Under the pieces are notes generated by a model, which saw nothing but the letters and a program-made list of their open reading frames with translations, searched no databases and was not told where the DNA came from. Source: Mycolicibacterium litorale (GTDB taxonomy: Bacteria > Actinomycetota > Actinomycetes > Mycobacteriales > Mycobacteriaceae). From it: DNA of 64,000 bases. Below are positions 56,622-64,000 of this stretch, piece after piece (the stretch's first letter is position 1; every line of letters starts with the position of its first letter). Location: contig NZ_AP022586.1 in NCBI RefSeq assembly GCF_010731695.1, positions 2,914,001 through 2,978,000 of the forward strand, in the 5' to 3' direction. A program made the translations under genes and the position numbers.

Positions 56622-57785
56622 TCAGAACCGGAATTCCGTCGGGACGGTGTCTGCGCGTCCGAGCATCCAGGAGATCGCCGCCGCGCACCGGTCGGCCGCC
56701 CGGCCATCCCCGAACGGGTTGCCCCTCGACACCATCGCCGCTCGCTCATCGGCGTCGTCGAGCAGCCGGCAGGCCTGCGCCAGGACCGCATCGCGATCGG
56801 TGCCCACGAGCACCGCGCACCCGGCGTCGACAGCCTCCATCCGCTCGGTGACCTCCCGCAGCACGATGACCGGGACGCCGAAGCTGGGAGCCTCCTCCTG
56901 GATTCCCCCGGAGTCCGACAGCACCAGGGTGGACGCCGCCAGCGTGGCCACGAGGATCGGGTATGCCAGCGGCTCGGTCACCAGCACGCGGGGATGGGCA
57001 CCGAGCGCGGTCCGAACCTGCTGCGCCACCGCCGGATTCGGGTGCGCGGGCAGGACCACCTCGACGTCGGAGTACTTGTCGAGCAGCAGCAGCACCGCGT
57101 TCAGCACGCGGTCGAGCGGCTCACCCCAGGACTCACGCCGGTGGGCGGTCACCAGCAGCAGCCTGCTCCGGCCGGTACGGGCGCGCTCGACGAAAGCGGC
57201 GACCCGGGGGTCGGCGACCCGCCCGCCGCGGGCTGCGATGTCGAGCACCGCGTCGATCACGGTATTGCCCGTGACGACGATGTCTGCCGCCCGGGTGCCC
57301 TCCCGTTCGAGGTTCGCGCGTGCGTCGGCGGTGGGCGCGAGATGCAGCCGGCTGATCTGACCGACCAGCCTGCGATTGCCCTCCTCGGGGAAAGGCGCCG
57401 CCAGATCGTGTGACCGCAGCCCCGCTTCCACATGGGCGATCGGCAGTTTCGCCCAGAAGGCGACCATCGCCGCCGCCAACACCGTCGTGGTGTCGCCCTG
57501 GACCACCACCGCGTCGGGAGTTCGCTGTCCCCAGTGTTTTTCGAGCTGGGTCGTCAACGCGGCCATGAGTTCGGCCTGGCTGCCGCTGCCACGGTCGATG
57601 CTCAGCGTCACGTCGGGTTCCAGCCCGAACGCGTCGAGGGCCTGGTGAACCATCGTCGGGTGCTGGCCGCTGGCGACGAACACCGGCCTCATGCCGTGCG
57701 CCCGCAGAGCGGGCACCAGCGGCGCCAGCTTGATGGCCTCGGGACGGGTTCCTGCTACCAGATGGACTTCGGTCACCTCGCCCAC
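56622..57785 (-). CDS. wecB: UDP-N-acetylglucosamine 2-epimerase (non-hydrolysing)
   Basis: The 387-residue enzyme interconverts UDP-GlcNAc and UDP-ManNAc. Motifs are LVAGTRPEAIKLAPL at the N-terminus, VVQGDTTTVLAAAM, the catalytic HVEAGLRSHD and EEGNRRL, TAHRRESWG, and the UDP-binding SDSGGIQEEAPSFGVPV. It points to ManNAc or a derivative in the glycan made by this locus. It is divergent from the membrane protein gene at 57884 across a relatively AT-rich gap that likely contains both promoters. Confidence 0.93.
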   Translation of the reverse strand: MGEVTEVHLVAGTRPEAIKLAPLVPALRAHGMRPVFVASGQHPTMVHQALDAFGLEPDVTLSIDRGSGSQAELMAALTTQLEKHWGQRTPDAVVVQGDTTTVLAAAMVAFWAKLPIAHVEAGLRSHDLAAPFPEEGNRRLVGQISRLHLAPTADARANLEREGTRAADIVVTGNTVIDAVLDIAARGGRVADPRVAAFVERARTGRSRLLLVTAHRRESWGEPLDRVLNAVLLLLDKYSDVEVVLPAHPNPAVAQQVRTALGAHPRVLVTEPLAYPILVATLAASTLVLSDSGGIQEEAPSFGVPVIVLREVTERMEAVDAGCAVLVGTDRDAVLAQACRLLDDADERAAMVSRGNPFGDGRAADRCAAAISWMLGRADTVPTEFRF

Positions 57786-57883
57786 TATGCCGGAAGCAGT
57801 GAAGTGTTGTAAATTCGCTTGGCAAAGTTACCTTGAAAGTTCCCGCCCATCGGCTCGACGATCAGAAACGGCAGTTCAACCCG

Positions 57884-58759
57884 GTGATAGCCGCTCTTAT
57901 GCTCACTTCCTCGACGTTTTCGTACGCGATCGGGCTGATTCTGCAAAGCATTGCCGCTCGCCGTACCATCACCAGCAACAGCATTGAGCGCGGGTTGGTC
58001 ATTCGGCTCGCGACCGACCGCTGCTACGCGTGGGGGCTGGCCGCCCAGGTCGCCGGCTTCCTGCTGGCCTTCTACGCGCGCGAAACGCTGCCGGTGTACC
58101 TGGTGCAGGCCGCGGCGTGCGCGGCAGTGGGCGTGGCCGCGGTCATGGGCGCGGTCGCCTTCGGCTGGCGGGTCACCCGCGCCGAGGCCGCCGTGCTCGC
58201 GGTGTTGACCGTGGCGCTCGTACTGCTGGCCGGGGCCGCCGAACCGTCCCGGGTCACCGCCGTGCCGCCGGCGACCGGGTGGGTGCTCACCGCGCTCCTG
58301 GCGTCCTGCCTCGCTCTGGCACCCGCGGCCTGGCGGGCCCGCGGCGCGGTGCCCCTGGCTGGTCTGGCGGGCGCGGCATTCGCCGTACTCGCCGTGGCCA
58401 GCCGTCCGCTGCCCGCCCTCGACGTGACGGCGTTGCCGCTGCAGCCGCTCGCCTGGCTGACGCTGGCGGCGGCCGCCGTCGGGCAGATCCTGCTGGCCGC
58501 CGCGCTGCAGCGCGGGTCGACGACATCTGCCGGGTCCGCGATGGACGCCGTGACCATGGTCGCCGCATCCGCGGCCGGGCTCGCCCTGGTCGGTGATCGC
58601 ATCGCCGACGGCCGAACGGCGTGGCTGGTCGTGGGGCTGATCCTCGTCGTCGCCGGCGTACTCGCCATGGCCCGCGTCGGCACCGTCGTCGGCGAGCCGA
58701 TCCGCCACACGGACAACGACGTCGCCGACCAACCGATCACCCAGGGGAACGCCCGATGA
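57884..58759 (+). CDS. Polytopic membrane protein (DMT/EamA-like)
   Basis: The protein of about 291 residues has eight to ten hydrophobic segments and begins near VIAALMLTSSTFSYAIGLILQSIAARR. The two-half pattern of small hydrophobic helices resembles the drug/metabolite transporter superfamily, which includes flippase-type proteins such as the aminoarabinose flippase. A role in moving a lipid-linked sugar or metabolite for the glycan locus is possible but unproven. The start is uncertain: TTG 57833, GTG 57884 and ATG 57899 are all in frame. The stop overlaps the deacetylase gene (ATGA). Confidence 0.75.
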   Translation: MIAALMLTSSTFSYAIGLILQSIAARRTITSNSIERGLVIRLATDRCYAWGLAAQVAGFLLAFYARETLPVYLVQAAACAAVGVAAVMGAVAFGWRVTRAEAAVLAVLTVALVLLAGAAEPSRVTAVPPATGWVLTALLASCLALAPAAWRARGAVPLAGLAGAAFAVLAVASRPLPALDVTALPLQPLAWLTLAAAAVGQILLAAALQRGSTTSAGSAMDAVTMVAASAAGLALVGDRIADGRTAWLVVGLILVVAGVLAMARVGTVVGEPIRHTDNDVADQPITQGNAR

Positions 58760-59709
58760 CCGACCACCGTCCCGTCGCCAGCCTCTCGTTCGACCTCGAC
58801 AACGTCTGGTCGTTCCTCAAGACCCACGGCGATCCCGAATGGGAGACGCGGCCCAGCTATCTCACCACCGCGACACCGCGGATCGTAGAGTTTCTCGGCG
58901 AATCGGGCCTACGGTCAACGGTTTTCGTGATCGGCGCGGACGCCGACCGCGACGACGGGGCCGAGGCGGTACGGGCGTTCGCCGCCGGGGGCCACGAGAT
59001 CGGCAACCACTCCTACGAGCACGAGCCGTGGCTGCAGCGGTACAGCGCCGACCGGGTCGCCGCGGAGATCGACCGCACCCATGCGGCGATCGTCGCCGCA
59101 GGCGCACCGGCGCCCACCGGATTCCGCGGTCCCGGTTACAGCACCAGTGCCACGCTCGAACGGCTGCTGGTCGAGCGGGGATACGCCTACGACGCCAGCA
59201 CGTTCCCGACCTGGATCGGCCCGCTCGCCCGCGCCCACCACTTCCGCACCGCCACGCTGACCGCCGAACAGCGTGCGGATCGCGGGCAACTGTTCGGCGG
59301 CGCGCACCAGGCGCTGCTTCCCCTGCGCCCGCACCGGTCCGCGAGCGGGATCGCCGAACTGCCGGTCACCACGATGCCGCTGCTGCGCATCCCGATACAC
59401 GGGTCCTACCTCATGCAGCTGTATGCGGTCTCGCCGCGGGTGGCGCGGCTGTACTTCAGCACCGCCGTGCGGCTGTGCCGGGCGCGGGGCATCGGGATGA
59501 CGATGTTGCTGCACCCCACCGATTTGCTCGACCGCCGCGACGCCCCCGCGCTCGACTTCTTCCCGGGAATGGGTGTGCCGGCGCGCGAGAAGTTCGCATT
59601 CATGCGGTGGGTGACGGCGGCGATGCAGCGTCATTTCACCGTGCTGGGAACGCGCGACCACGTCCTACACGCGCTCGAAGCGGAGAGCTCCTGTGCGCCC
59701 GTTCCGTGA
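58756..59709 (+). CDS. Polysaccharide deacetylase family protein (CE4/NodB-like)
   Basis: The 317-residue protein begins with the NodB motif 1 ASLSFDLDN, has motif 2 GHEIGNHSYEHEP with the two metal-binding His, motif 3 GFRGPGYSTS, and later IPIHGSYLMQL and MTMLLHPTDLLD. It lacks a signal peptide, so it likely acts in the cytoplasm on nucleotide- or lipid-linked sugar, or it is released with partners. It should remove N-acetyl groups from a GlcNAc- or ManNAc-type residue. It is coupled to the membrane protein gene (ATGA) and to the beta-helix gene (17-base overlap). Confidence 0.88.
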   Translation: MTDHRPVASLSFDLDNVWSFLKTHGDPEWETRPSYLTTATPRIVEFLGESGLRSTVFVIGADADRDDGAEAVRAFAAGGHEIGNHSYEHEPWLQRYSADRVAAEIDRTHAAIVAAGAPAPTGFRGPGYSTSATLERLLVERGYAYDASTFPTWIGPLARAHHFRTATLTAEQRADRGQLFGGAHQALLPLRPHRSASGIAELPVTTMPLLRIPIHGSYLMQLYAVSPRVARLYFSTAVRLCRARGIGMTMLLHPTDLLDRRDAPALDFFPGMGVPAREKFAFMRWVTAAMQRHFTVLGTRDHVLHALEAESSCAPVP

Positions 59710-60823
59710 CCCCCGTCGACGCCGGCGGACATCGTTGGGATCCGTCGTGGCCGCGGTCCTGACCACGACGCTGGTGATCGCGCTGGCCGTCCACGGCGTC
59801 CAGGCCGCGCACAGCGCGCCGCCGGACGAAACAGTCTCGCTGCAAGCGCAATTCGACCAGTTGCGACCCGGTGACACCATCCGGCTGGAGCGGCGTACCT
59901 ACTTCCACCACGGCGTCCTCCGGATCACGGTGCCCGGCGTCCGGATCGACGGCAACGGCGCGACCCTGGCCGCGACGAACGCCCCGACATCGGCGGTCCT
60001 CATCGACGCGCCGGGGGTGTCCGTGACCGACGTGACGCTGAGCGCGCCCACCGACGGGCCCCGGCGCACGGGACTCGAACAGCACAAACTCGTCGTCGGC
60101 GGCAACGGCGTCTCGCTGACCGACGTGACCGTCGACGGGTCGGCGGCCGCGGGCGTGTTCGTCGACGGCGTCAGCGGCTTCCACCTCACGCGCGTCACCG
60201 TTCGCGACTCCCTCGCCGACGGCATCCACATGACCGACGGCGCCACCAACGGCACACTCGAGAGCCCGCGCACCGAACGGACCGGCGACGACGGCGTGGC
60301 GGTGGTGTCCTACGGCACCGACAGACCGTGTGCCGGTATCACCATCACCGCACCGGTCGTCGAGGGAACCCGTTGGGGCCGTGGCATCTCCGTCGTCGGC
60401 GGCCGGGACGTCGCGATACGTGACATCACGGTGTCCGGTACCAGCGGCGCCGGGGTCTACATCGCGTCCGAGGGCGACCCGTACTTCACCGATTCCGTCG
60501 CCGGCATCCGGGTCACCGGCGGCACGATCGCCGGGGCGAACACCGATCCCGCCGTCGTGCACGGCGCGGTGCTGGTCTACTCCGGCCACGCCGGTCACTC
60601 CGTCAGCGGTGTCTCGGTCTCGGATCTGACGATCACCGCGACCCCGCCGACCGCGCAGCGCGGCATCGGCGTGATCGCCAAGCCCGGGACGGTCGACGCC
60701 ATCGCGTTCCGGCAGATCCGGTTGCAGGACAACGGCGTTCGACCGCTGCTGGTGGACGCACCCGCCCCAGCCGTCGAGACCTCCGATTTCACCGTCAACG
60801 GCACACCGGTCGACGTCCGTTGA
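59693..60823 (+). CDS. Exported right-handed beta-helix protein (pectate-lyase-like fold)
   Basis: The 376-residue protein has an Arg-rich N-terminus (RDPRRRRRTS) followed by a hydrophobic signal or anchor (SVVAAVLTTTLVIALAVHG, ending near residue 38). The rest shows repeated strands typical of parallel beta-helices (VRIDGNGATL, VTDVTLSAP, VSLTDVTVDG, HLTRVTVRD, VAIRDITVSG). Such proteins cut, epimerise or bind polysaccharides. Catalytic residues cannot be assigned by eye. It lies between the deacetylase and the glycosyltransferases, so action on the polysaccharide made by this locus is likely. Confidence 0.85.
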   Translation: MRPFRDPRRRRRTSLGSVVAAVLTTTLVIALAVHGVQAAHSAPPDETVSLQAQFDQLRPGDTIRLERRTYFHHGVLRITVPGVRIDGNGATLAATNAPTSAVLIDAPGVSVTDVTLSAPTDGPRRTGLEQHKLVVGGNGVSLTDVTVDGSAAAGVFVDGVSGFHLTRVTVRDSLADGIHMTDGATNGTLESPRTERTGDDGVAVVSYGTDRPCAGITITAPVVEGTRWGRGISVVGGRDVAIRDITVSGTSGAGVYIASEGDPYFTDSVAGIRVTGGTIAGANTDPAVVHGAVLVYSGHAGHSVSGVSVSDLTITATPPTAQRGIGVIAKPGTVDAIAFRQIRLQDNGVRPLLVDAPAPAVETSDFTVNGTPVDVR

Positions 60824-60846
60824 CCAGCCGACCCGCAAGGAGCACC

Positions 60847-61908
60847 GTGACCACTGCCTTCACCGTCGTGCACGTCACCGAGTCGTTCGCCAGCGGCACC
60901 GCCGCGGCGATCCGCGACTTCGCGCGCAACTACCCGGCCGCCGACCACCACCTCGTCTACGCGCGCCGCACGGAGGCCGCGGTCGGCACAGCGGAATTCG
61001 CGGGATTCACCGCCACCGCCGAGTTGCCCGACGGGCATGCCGCCCGGCTGCGGTTCATCCGCCGCTACGTCACGGGGCTGGAGGGGCCGGTCGTGGTACA
61101 CGCCCACTCCAGCAAGGGCGGGGTGTACGCCCGGCTCGCCGTGCGCCGGTCCGCGCGCCGCCCGATCGTCTACTCACCGCACTGCTACGCCTTCGAACGC
61201 CGCGACGTCGGTCCGGCGATACGGGCGGCGTTCCGGGCCGCCGAATGGCTGCTCTCGGTGAACACCAGCGCGTACGGCGTCTGCTCACCGCGCGAGGCGC
61301 GCCTGTCCCGCTGGCCGCTGAGCACACCGCGTGTCGTCACGGTGCCCAATGTCGCCGGACCGTGCACGGTGCCGGCGAACACCCGCACCACGCCTGAATC
61401 CGTTCTGCGGGTGGTCGGCAACGGCAGACTCGGCGCCCAGAAGGATCCGGTGTTCTTCGCCGACGCCGTCACCTGCGCCCGGCGCACGCACCCCGATCTG
61501 GAGGCGGTGTGGATCGGGGACGGCGACGCGGATTGCGCTCGGTACCTTGCCGATCGGCGCATCACGGTGACGGGCTGGCTGCCCCGGGCCGAGGCACTCG
61601 CCGAACTCGCCCGCGGCGACGTCTACCTGCACACCGCCCTGTGGGAAGGGCTCCCCATCTCGATTCTGGAGGCGAATGCGGCAGGCCTGCCGGTCGTCGC
61701 CCGCACCCGGCCGTATCTGGACGGGCAGCGTCTGCCGTTGACCTTCGCCGAACCCGCCGGCTTCGCCGACCTCCTCCCGGCGTTGGCCACCGCGCGCGAT
61801 CGTGCCGCCGTCCGCGACGCCACTCGCATCGCGCTGGCCGACAACTGCGACGGCAGCCAGCAGGTGGCGCTCAAGGAGCTCTACGGCCCGTACGCCGGGG
61901 CGCGCTGA
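60847..61908 (+). CDS. Glycosyltransferase family 4 protein
   Basis: The 353-residue protein has the GT-B fold with an N-terminal acceptor part (VVHVTESFASGTAAAIRDF, VVVHAHSSKGGVYARLA) and a C-terminal donor-binding part with GNGRLGAQKDPVFFADA, HTALWEGLPISILEANAAGLPVVAR as the E-x7-E motif region. GT4 enzymes use UDP-, GDP- or dTDP-sugars with retention of configuration. The GTG at 60847 is preferred for its AAGGAG ribosome site; a TTG at 60820 overlaps the preceding stop and is the alternative. The next gene starts on its stop. Confidence 0.9.
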   Translation: MTTAFTVVHVTESFASGTAAAIRDFARNYPAADHHLVYARRTEAAVGTAEFAGFTATAELPDGHAARLRFIRRYVTGLEGPVVVHAHSSKGGVYARLAVRRSARRPIVYSPHCYAFERRDVGPAIRAAFRAAEWLLSVNTSAYGVCSPREARLSRWPLSTPRVVTVPNVAGPCTVPANTRTTPESVLRVVGNGRLGAQKDPVFFADAVTCARRTHPDLEAVWIGDGDADCARYLADRRITVTGWLPRAEALAELARGDVYLHTALWEGLPISILEANAAGLPVVARTRPYLDGQRLPLTFAEPAGFADLLPALATARDRAAVRDATRIALADNCDGSQQVALKELYGPYAGAR

Positions 61909-62981
61909 TGGACCGGGTGCACGTCAACGGTAAGTGGCTGGCTCAGCCGCTGACCGGCACGCAGCGCTACGCCACCGAGATGGTGCGGTGCCTGGTCGGC
62001 GCGGAGGCGGTCGATCTGGTGCTGCACACGCCCAAGGGCGTCGAGGCGCCGGCGTGGGCATCGGCGCCGCACGTGGAGATCCGTCCGGCACCGGTGGGCG
62101 GAGTGCTGTTCGAGCAGCTGTACCTGCCCGCGGCCACCGCCGGCCGGATGCTGCTCAACTTCGCCGGTCCCGCACCGGTTCTCAAACGCAGGCAGCTGGT
62201 CACCATGCACGATGCGACGGCCTTCCGTCATCCGCACACCTTCCGCCGGGCCTTCGTCGCGTTCTACTGGGTGATGTACGTCGTGCTGTCGCGCACGGCC
62301 CGCCTGCTCCTCACCGTCTCCGATTTCAGCGCCGACGAACTCGCCTGCGTGCTGCGGGTCGACCGGGGACGGTTCCTGGTGGCGCCGTGCGCGGCCGACG
62401 GTCTGACCCAGCTCGATCCGGCGCGGCCCGACCTCGACGTCGACGGCGGGCAGTATCTGGTGGTCGGCACCCTCGCCCAGCACAAGAACCTCACCGGTGC
62501 GGTGGCCGCGCTCACCGCGTCAGGGCGCCGCGTGGTGGTGGTGGGAGCCGCCGGTCGCGACCAGGTCTTCGCGGCCATAGCGGATCTGCGGACCGCGGCG
62601 ACGGTGGCGGGCCGGCTCACCGACGCCGAACTGGTCTGGCTGTACCGCAATTCGCGCGCGTTGGTGTTCCCGTCGAAATACGAGGGCTTCGGCTTACCTG
62701 TCCTCGAGGCGCAGGTGCTGGGCTGCCCGGTCATCAGTTCGTCGGCGGCGTCCCTGCCGGAGGTCGGTGGTCGCGGCGCCCTCTACTTCGACCCCGACGA
62801 CAGCCGCGATCTGCTCGCCCGGATCGAGGAGTTCGAACGCGACGCCGGGCTGGCGGCCGATCTCATCGAGCGCGGGCGGCTCAACGCCGAGCGGTACTCC
62901 TGGGAGCGTTCGGCGGCCACGGTGCTCACCGGGGCGCTGGGCGTCCCGCTGGCTCAGCTCAGTACGGCGACCGGTTCCTGA
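61908..62981 (+). CDS. Glycosyltransferase family 4 protein (mannosyltransferase-like)
   Basis: The 357-residue GT-B enzyme has RVHVNGKWLAQPLTGTQRYATEM, the middle motif MHDATAFRHPHTF, SDFSADEL, and the donor motif FPSKYEGFGLPVLEAQVLGCPVISS with the E-x7-E pair, as in WbdA- or RfaG-type mannosyl- and glycosyltransferases. The ATG shares one base with the previous stop (TGATG), so the two GTs are co-translated. The end overlaps the convergent polymerase-like gene by 28 bases. Confidence 0.9.
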   Translation: MDRVHVNGKWLAQPLTGTQRYATEMVRCLVGAEAVDLVLHTPKGVEAPAWASAPHVEIRPAPVGGVLFEQLYLPAATAGRMLLNFAGPAPVLKRRQLVTMHDATAFRHPHTFRRAFVAFYWVMYVVLSRTARLLLTVSDFSADELACVLRVDRGRFLVAPCAADGLTQLDPARPDLDVDGGQYLVVGTLAQHKNLTGAVAALTASGRRVVVVGAAGRDQVFAAIADLRTAATVAGRLTDAELVWLYRNSRALVFPSKYEGFGLPVLEAQVLGCPVISSSAASLPEVGGRGALYFDPDDSRDLLARIEEFERDAGLAADLIERGRLNAERYSWERSAATVLTGALGVPLAQLSTATGS

Positions 62982-64000
62982 ACGTCGTCACGACGGGTGG
63001 TGCGCCATCGGCGGTCGGCACGCGTGACGAGTAACGCGACGACACCCAGTGCCACCCACGACGGCAGCGAACGTCCCTGCGTCCAGTGCATGTAGCGCGG
63101 CAGTTCGATCAGGCCGACGAAGAACAGCGGGTACAGCAGGAGGCCGACCGGTGAGCCCTCGCGGAACGCCCGGTAGAGCAGTCCGGCGATCACGCCGGCG
63201 ATCAGGAAGAAGAGCAGCCCGCCCGCCGTGCCGTAGTCGAGGTACGGGATCGAGAAGCCCGTCGCGTTGTTGAACTCCGGGTTGCCGTAGTGGGTGAGCA
63301 TCGCGACGTAGTCGGCGTCGGTCACCACACCGTTTCGTCCCGGGAAGTTCCCGGCCAGCTGGTCGTACAGCCCGAGCTGGCGGACGCCGGGTGCGTCCCA
63401 CAGGAATTCGAGAGTGGTCAGCGGTTCGCGCCCGGCCACGTTGAGGTGGTTCAGCTCCAGATAGCCGTTGTTGACCGCGGTGGCGTAGTAGCCGGCGACC
63501 CGTTCGAACGAGAACTGCCAGAAGCTGCGGCCGGTCCCGCGGTAGAACTCCCAACTGCGGAAGTATTCGAACACGGAGAAGATCACGATCACCGCGGGAA
63601 GCGCCACCACGGGGACGATCCGTACCAGTGACCGCATCCGGGGCGTCTCGGCCACCCGGTAGCAGGCGACCACGGCGATCGGGACGACGAGTTCGAGGAC
63701 GGCCAGCCGTTCGGCGAAGATGAAGGCGCGCGGCACGGACATCCCGACGACTGCGACGATCTTGAGCAGTTCGGCCCGTGAATTCTGTTGTGCCAGGACG
63801 ACGCTCGAGACGATGACCGCAGCGATGCCGAACTGGGTCATCGTCGTGACGCCGGGGATGGTGCCCACGACGGTTTTGATCGGGGCGGAACCGGAGTAAC
63901 CGGAGGCGCCGGCGATCTGCGCCCAGCCGATGCCCGCTCGCGCCATGAGCAGTCCGAAACCGAGGTAGCCCAGCACGGTGAGGCCGACGAGGAGCGAACT
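62954..64000 (-). CDS. Polytopic membrane protein, O-antigen polymerase-like (5' end outside window)
   Basis: The frame is open to the right edge, so the N-terminus lies outside the window. At least 340 residues are visible, with eight or more hydrophobic segments and a large non-membrane loop (around FYRGTGRSFWQFSFERVAGYYATAVNNGYLEL, part) between them, a layout typical of Wzy- or O-antigen-polymerase proteins. Family-specific catalytic residues cannot be assigned. It would polymerise lipid-linked repeat units for the surface glycan. It is convergent with the second glycosyltransferase and overlaps it by 28 bases. Confidence 0.75.
   Translation of the reverse strand, partial: SSLLVGLTVLGYLGFGLLMARAGIGWAQIAGASGYSGSAPIKTVVGTIPGVTTMTQFGIAAVIVSSVVLAQQNSRAELLKIVAVVGMSVPRAFIFAERLAVLELVVPIAVVACYRVAETPRMRSLVRIVPVVALPAVIVIFSVFEYFRSWEFYRGTGRSFWQFSFERVAGYYATAVNNGYLELNHLNVAGREPLTTLEFLWDAPGVRQLGLYDQLAGNFPGRNGVVTDADYVAMLTHYGNPEFNNATGFSIPYLDYGTAGGLLFFLIAGVIAGLLYRAFREGSPVGLLLYPLFFVGLIELPRYMHWTQGRSLPSWVALGVVALLVTRADRRWRTTRRDDVQEPVAVLS

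Overview
The window reads as chromosome of a GC-rich Mycobacterium, most likely a rapid grower (Mycolicibacterium type). Gene order follows the M. tuberculosis Rv3226c to Rv3268 backbone almost gene for gene: SRAP protein, aroA, rsgA, desA3 and its reductase, secA1, hpf, comF, lpqB-mtrB-mtrA, tmk, sahH, alkB-rubA-rubB-TetR, manA, manB, whiB2, fbiA-fbiB, the GDP-mannose enzyme, wbbL, rmlD, an LCP protein. Family names rest on motifs read by eye and remembered gene order. No database search was run.

Layout. 1-5880: methyltransferase, DNA-crosslink sensor, shikimate enzyme, ribosome GTPase, second methyltransferase and aldo/keto reductase, closed by a long hairpin. 5885-12774: acyl desaturase with its electron-transfer partner (each preceded by the same 22-bp operator-like element), a DUF6912 protein, a betaine-type transporter, a WS/DGAT acyltransferase with an altered active site and a small Rv3235-like protein. 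12775-22391: SecA1, hibernation factor, ComF, a REP13E12 remnant with a perfect SOS box, the LpqB-MtrB-MtrA envelope signalling operon and thymidylate kinase.

22428-35694 is accessory DNA placed between tmk and sahH, which are adjacent in M. tuberculosis. Its core is an EsxF/EsxE/CpnT-like operon in which the C-terminal toxin is not the TNT NAD-glycohydrolase but an ADP-ribosyltransferase (ART) with a complete R-STS-ExE signature. Two overlapping genes follow: an unrecognised candidate immunity gene and a second, free-standing ART-fold protein. Then come a 403-bp direct repeat (a copied 3' end of a downstream TPR membrane-protein gene), a visibly AT-richer stretch with an Imm35-like gene, a frameshifted toxin tip, further small and partly broken immunity-type genes, and the second repeat copy inside the intact TPR gene. 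This looks like a toxin-tip exchange locus that has kept the displaced older cassette. An ANTAR-GAF protein and a secreted lipase complete the island.

35809-56131 returns to the conserved backbone: SAH hydrolase, the alkane hydroxylase/rubredoxin operon, an amino-acid permease, mannose activation (manA, manB, GDP-mannose synthesis), WhiB2, coenzyme F420 assembly (fbiA, fbiB), the rhamnosyl linker of arabinogalactan (wbbL, rmlD) and an LCP ligase.

56277-64000 is an accessory surface-glycan locus: UDP-GlcNAc 2-epimerase, membrane protein, polysaccharide deacetylase, exported beta-helix protein, two GT4-type glycosyltransferases and the edge of a polytopic polymerase-like protein. No tRNA, rRNA, CRISPR array or intact insertion sequence was seen.
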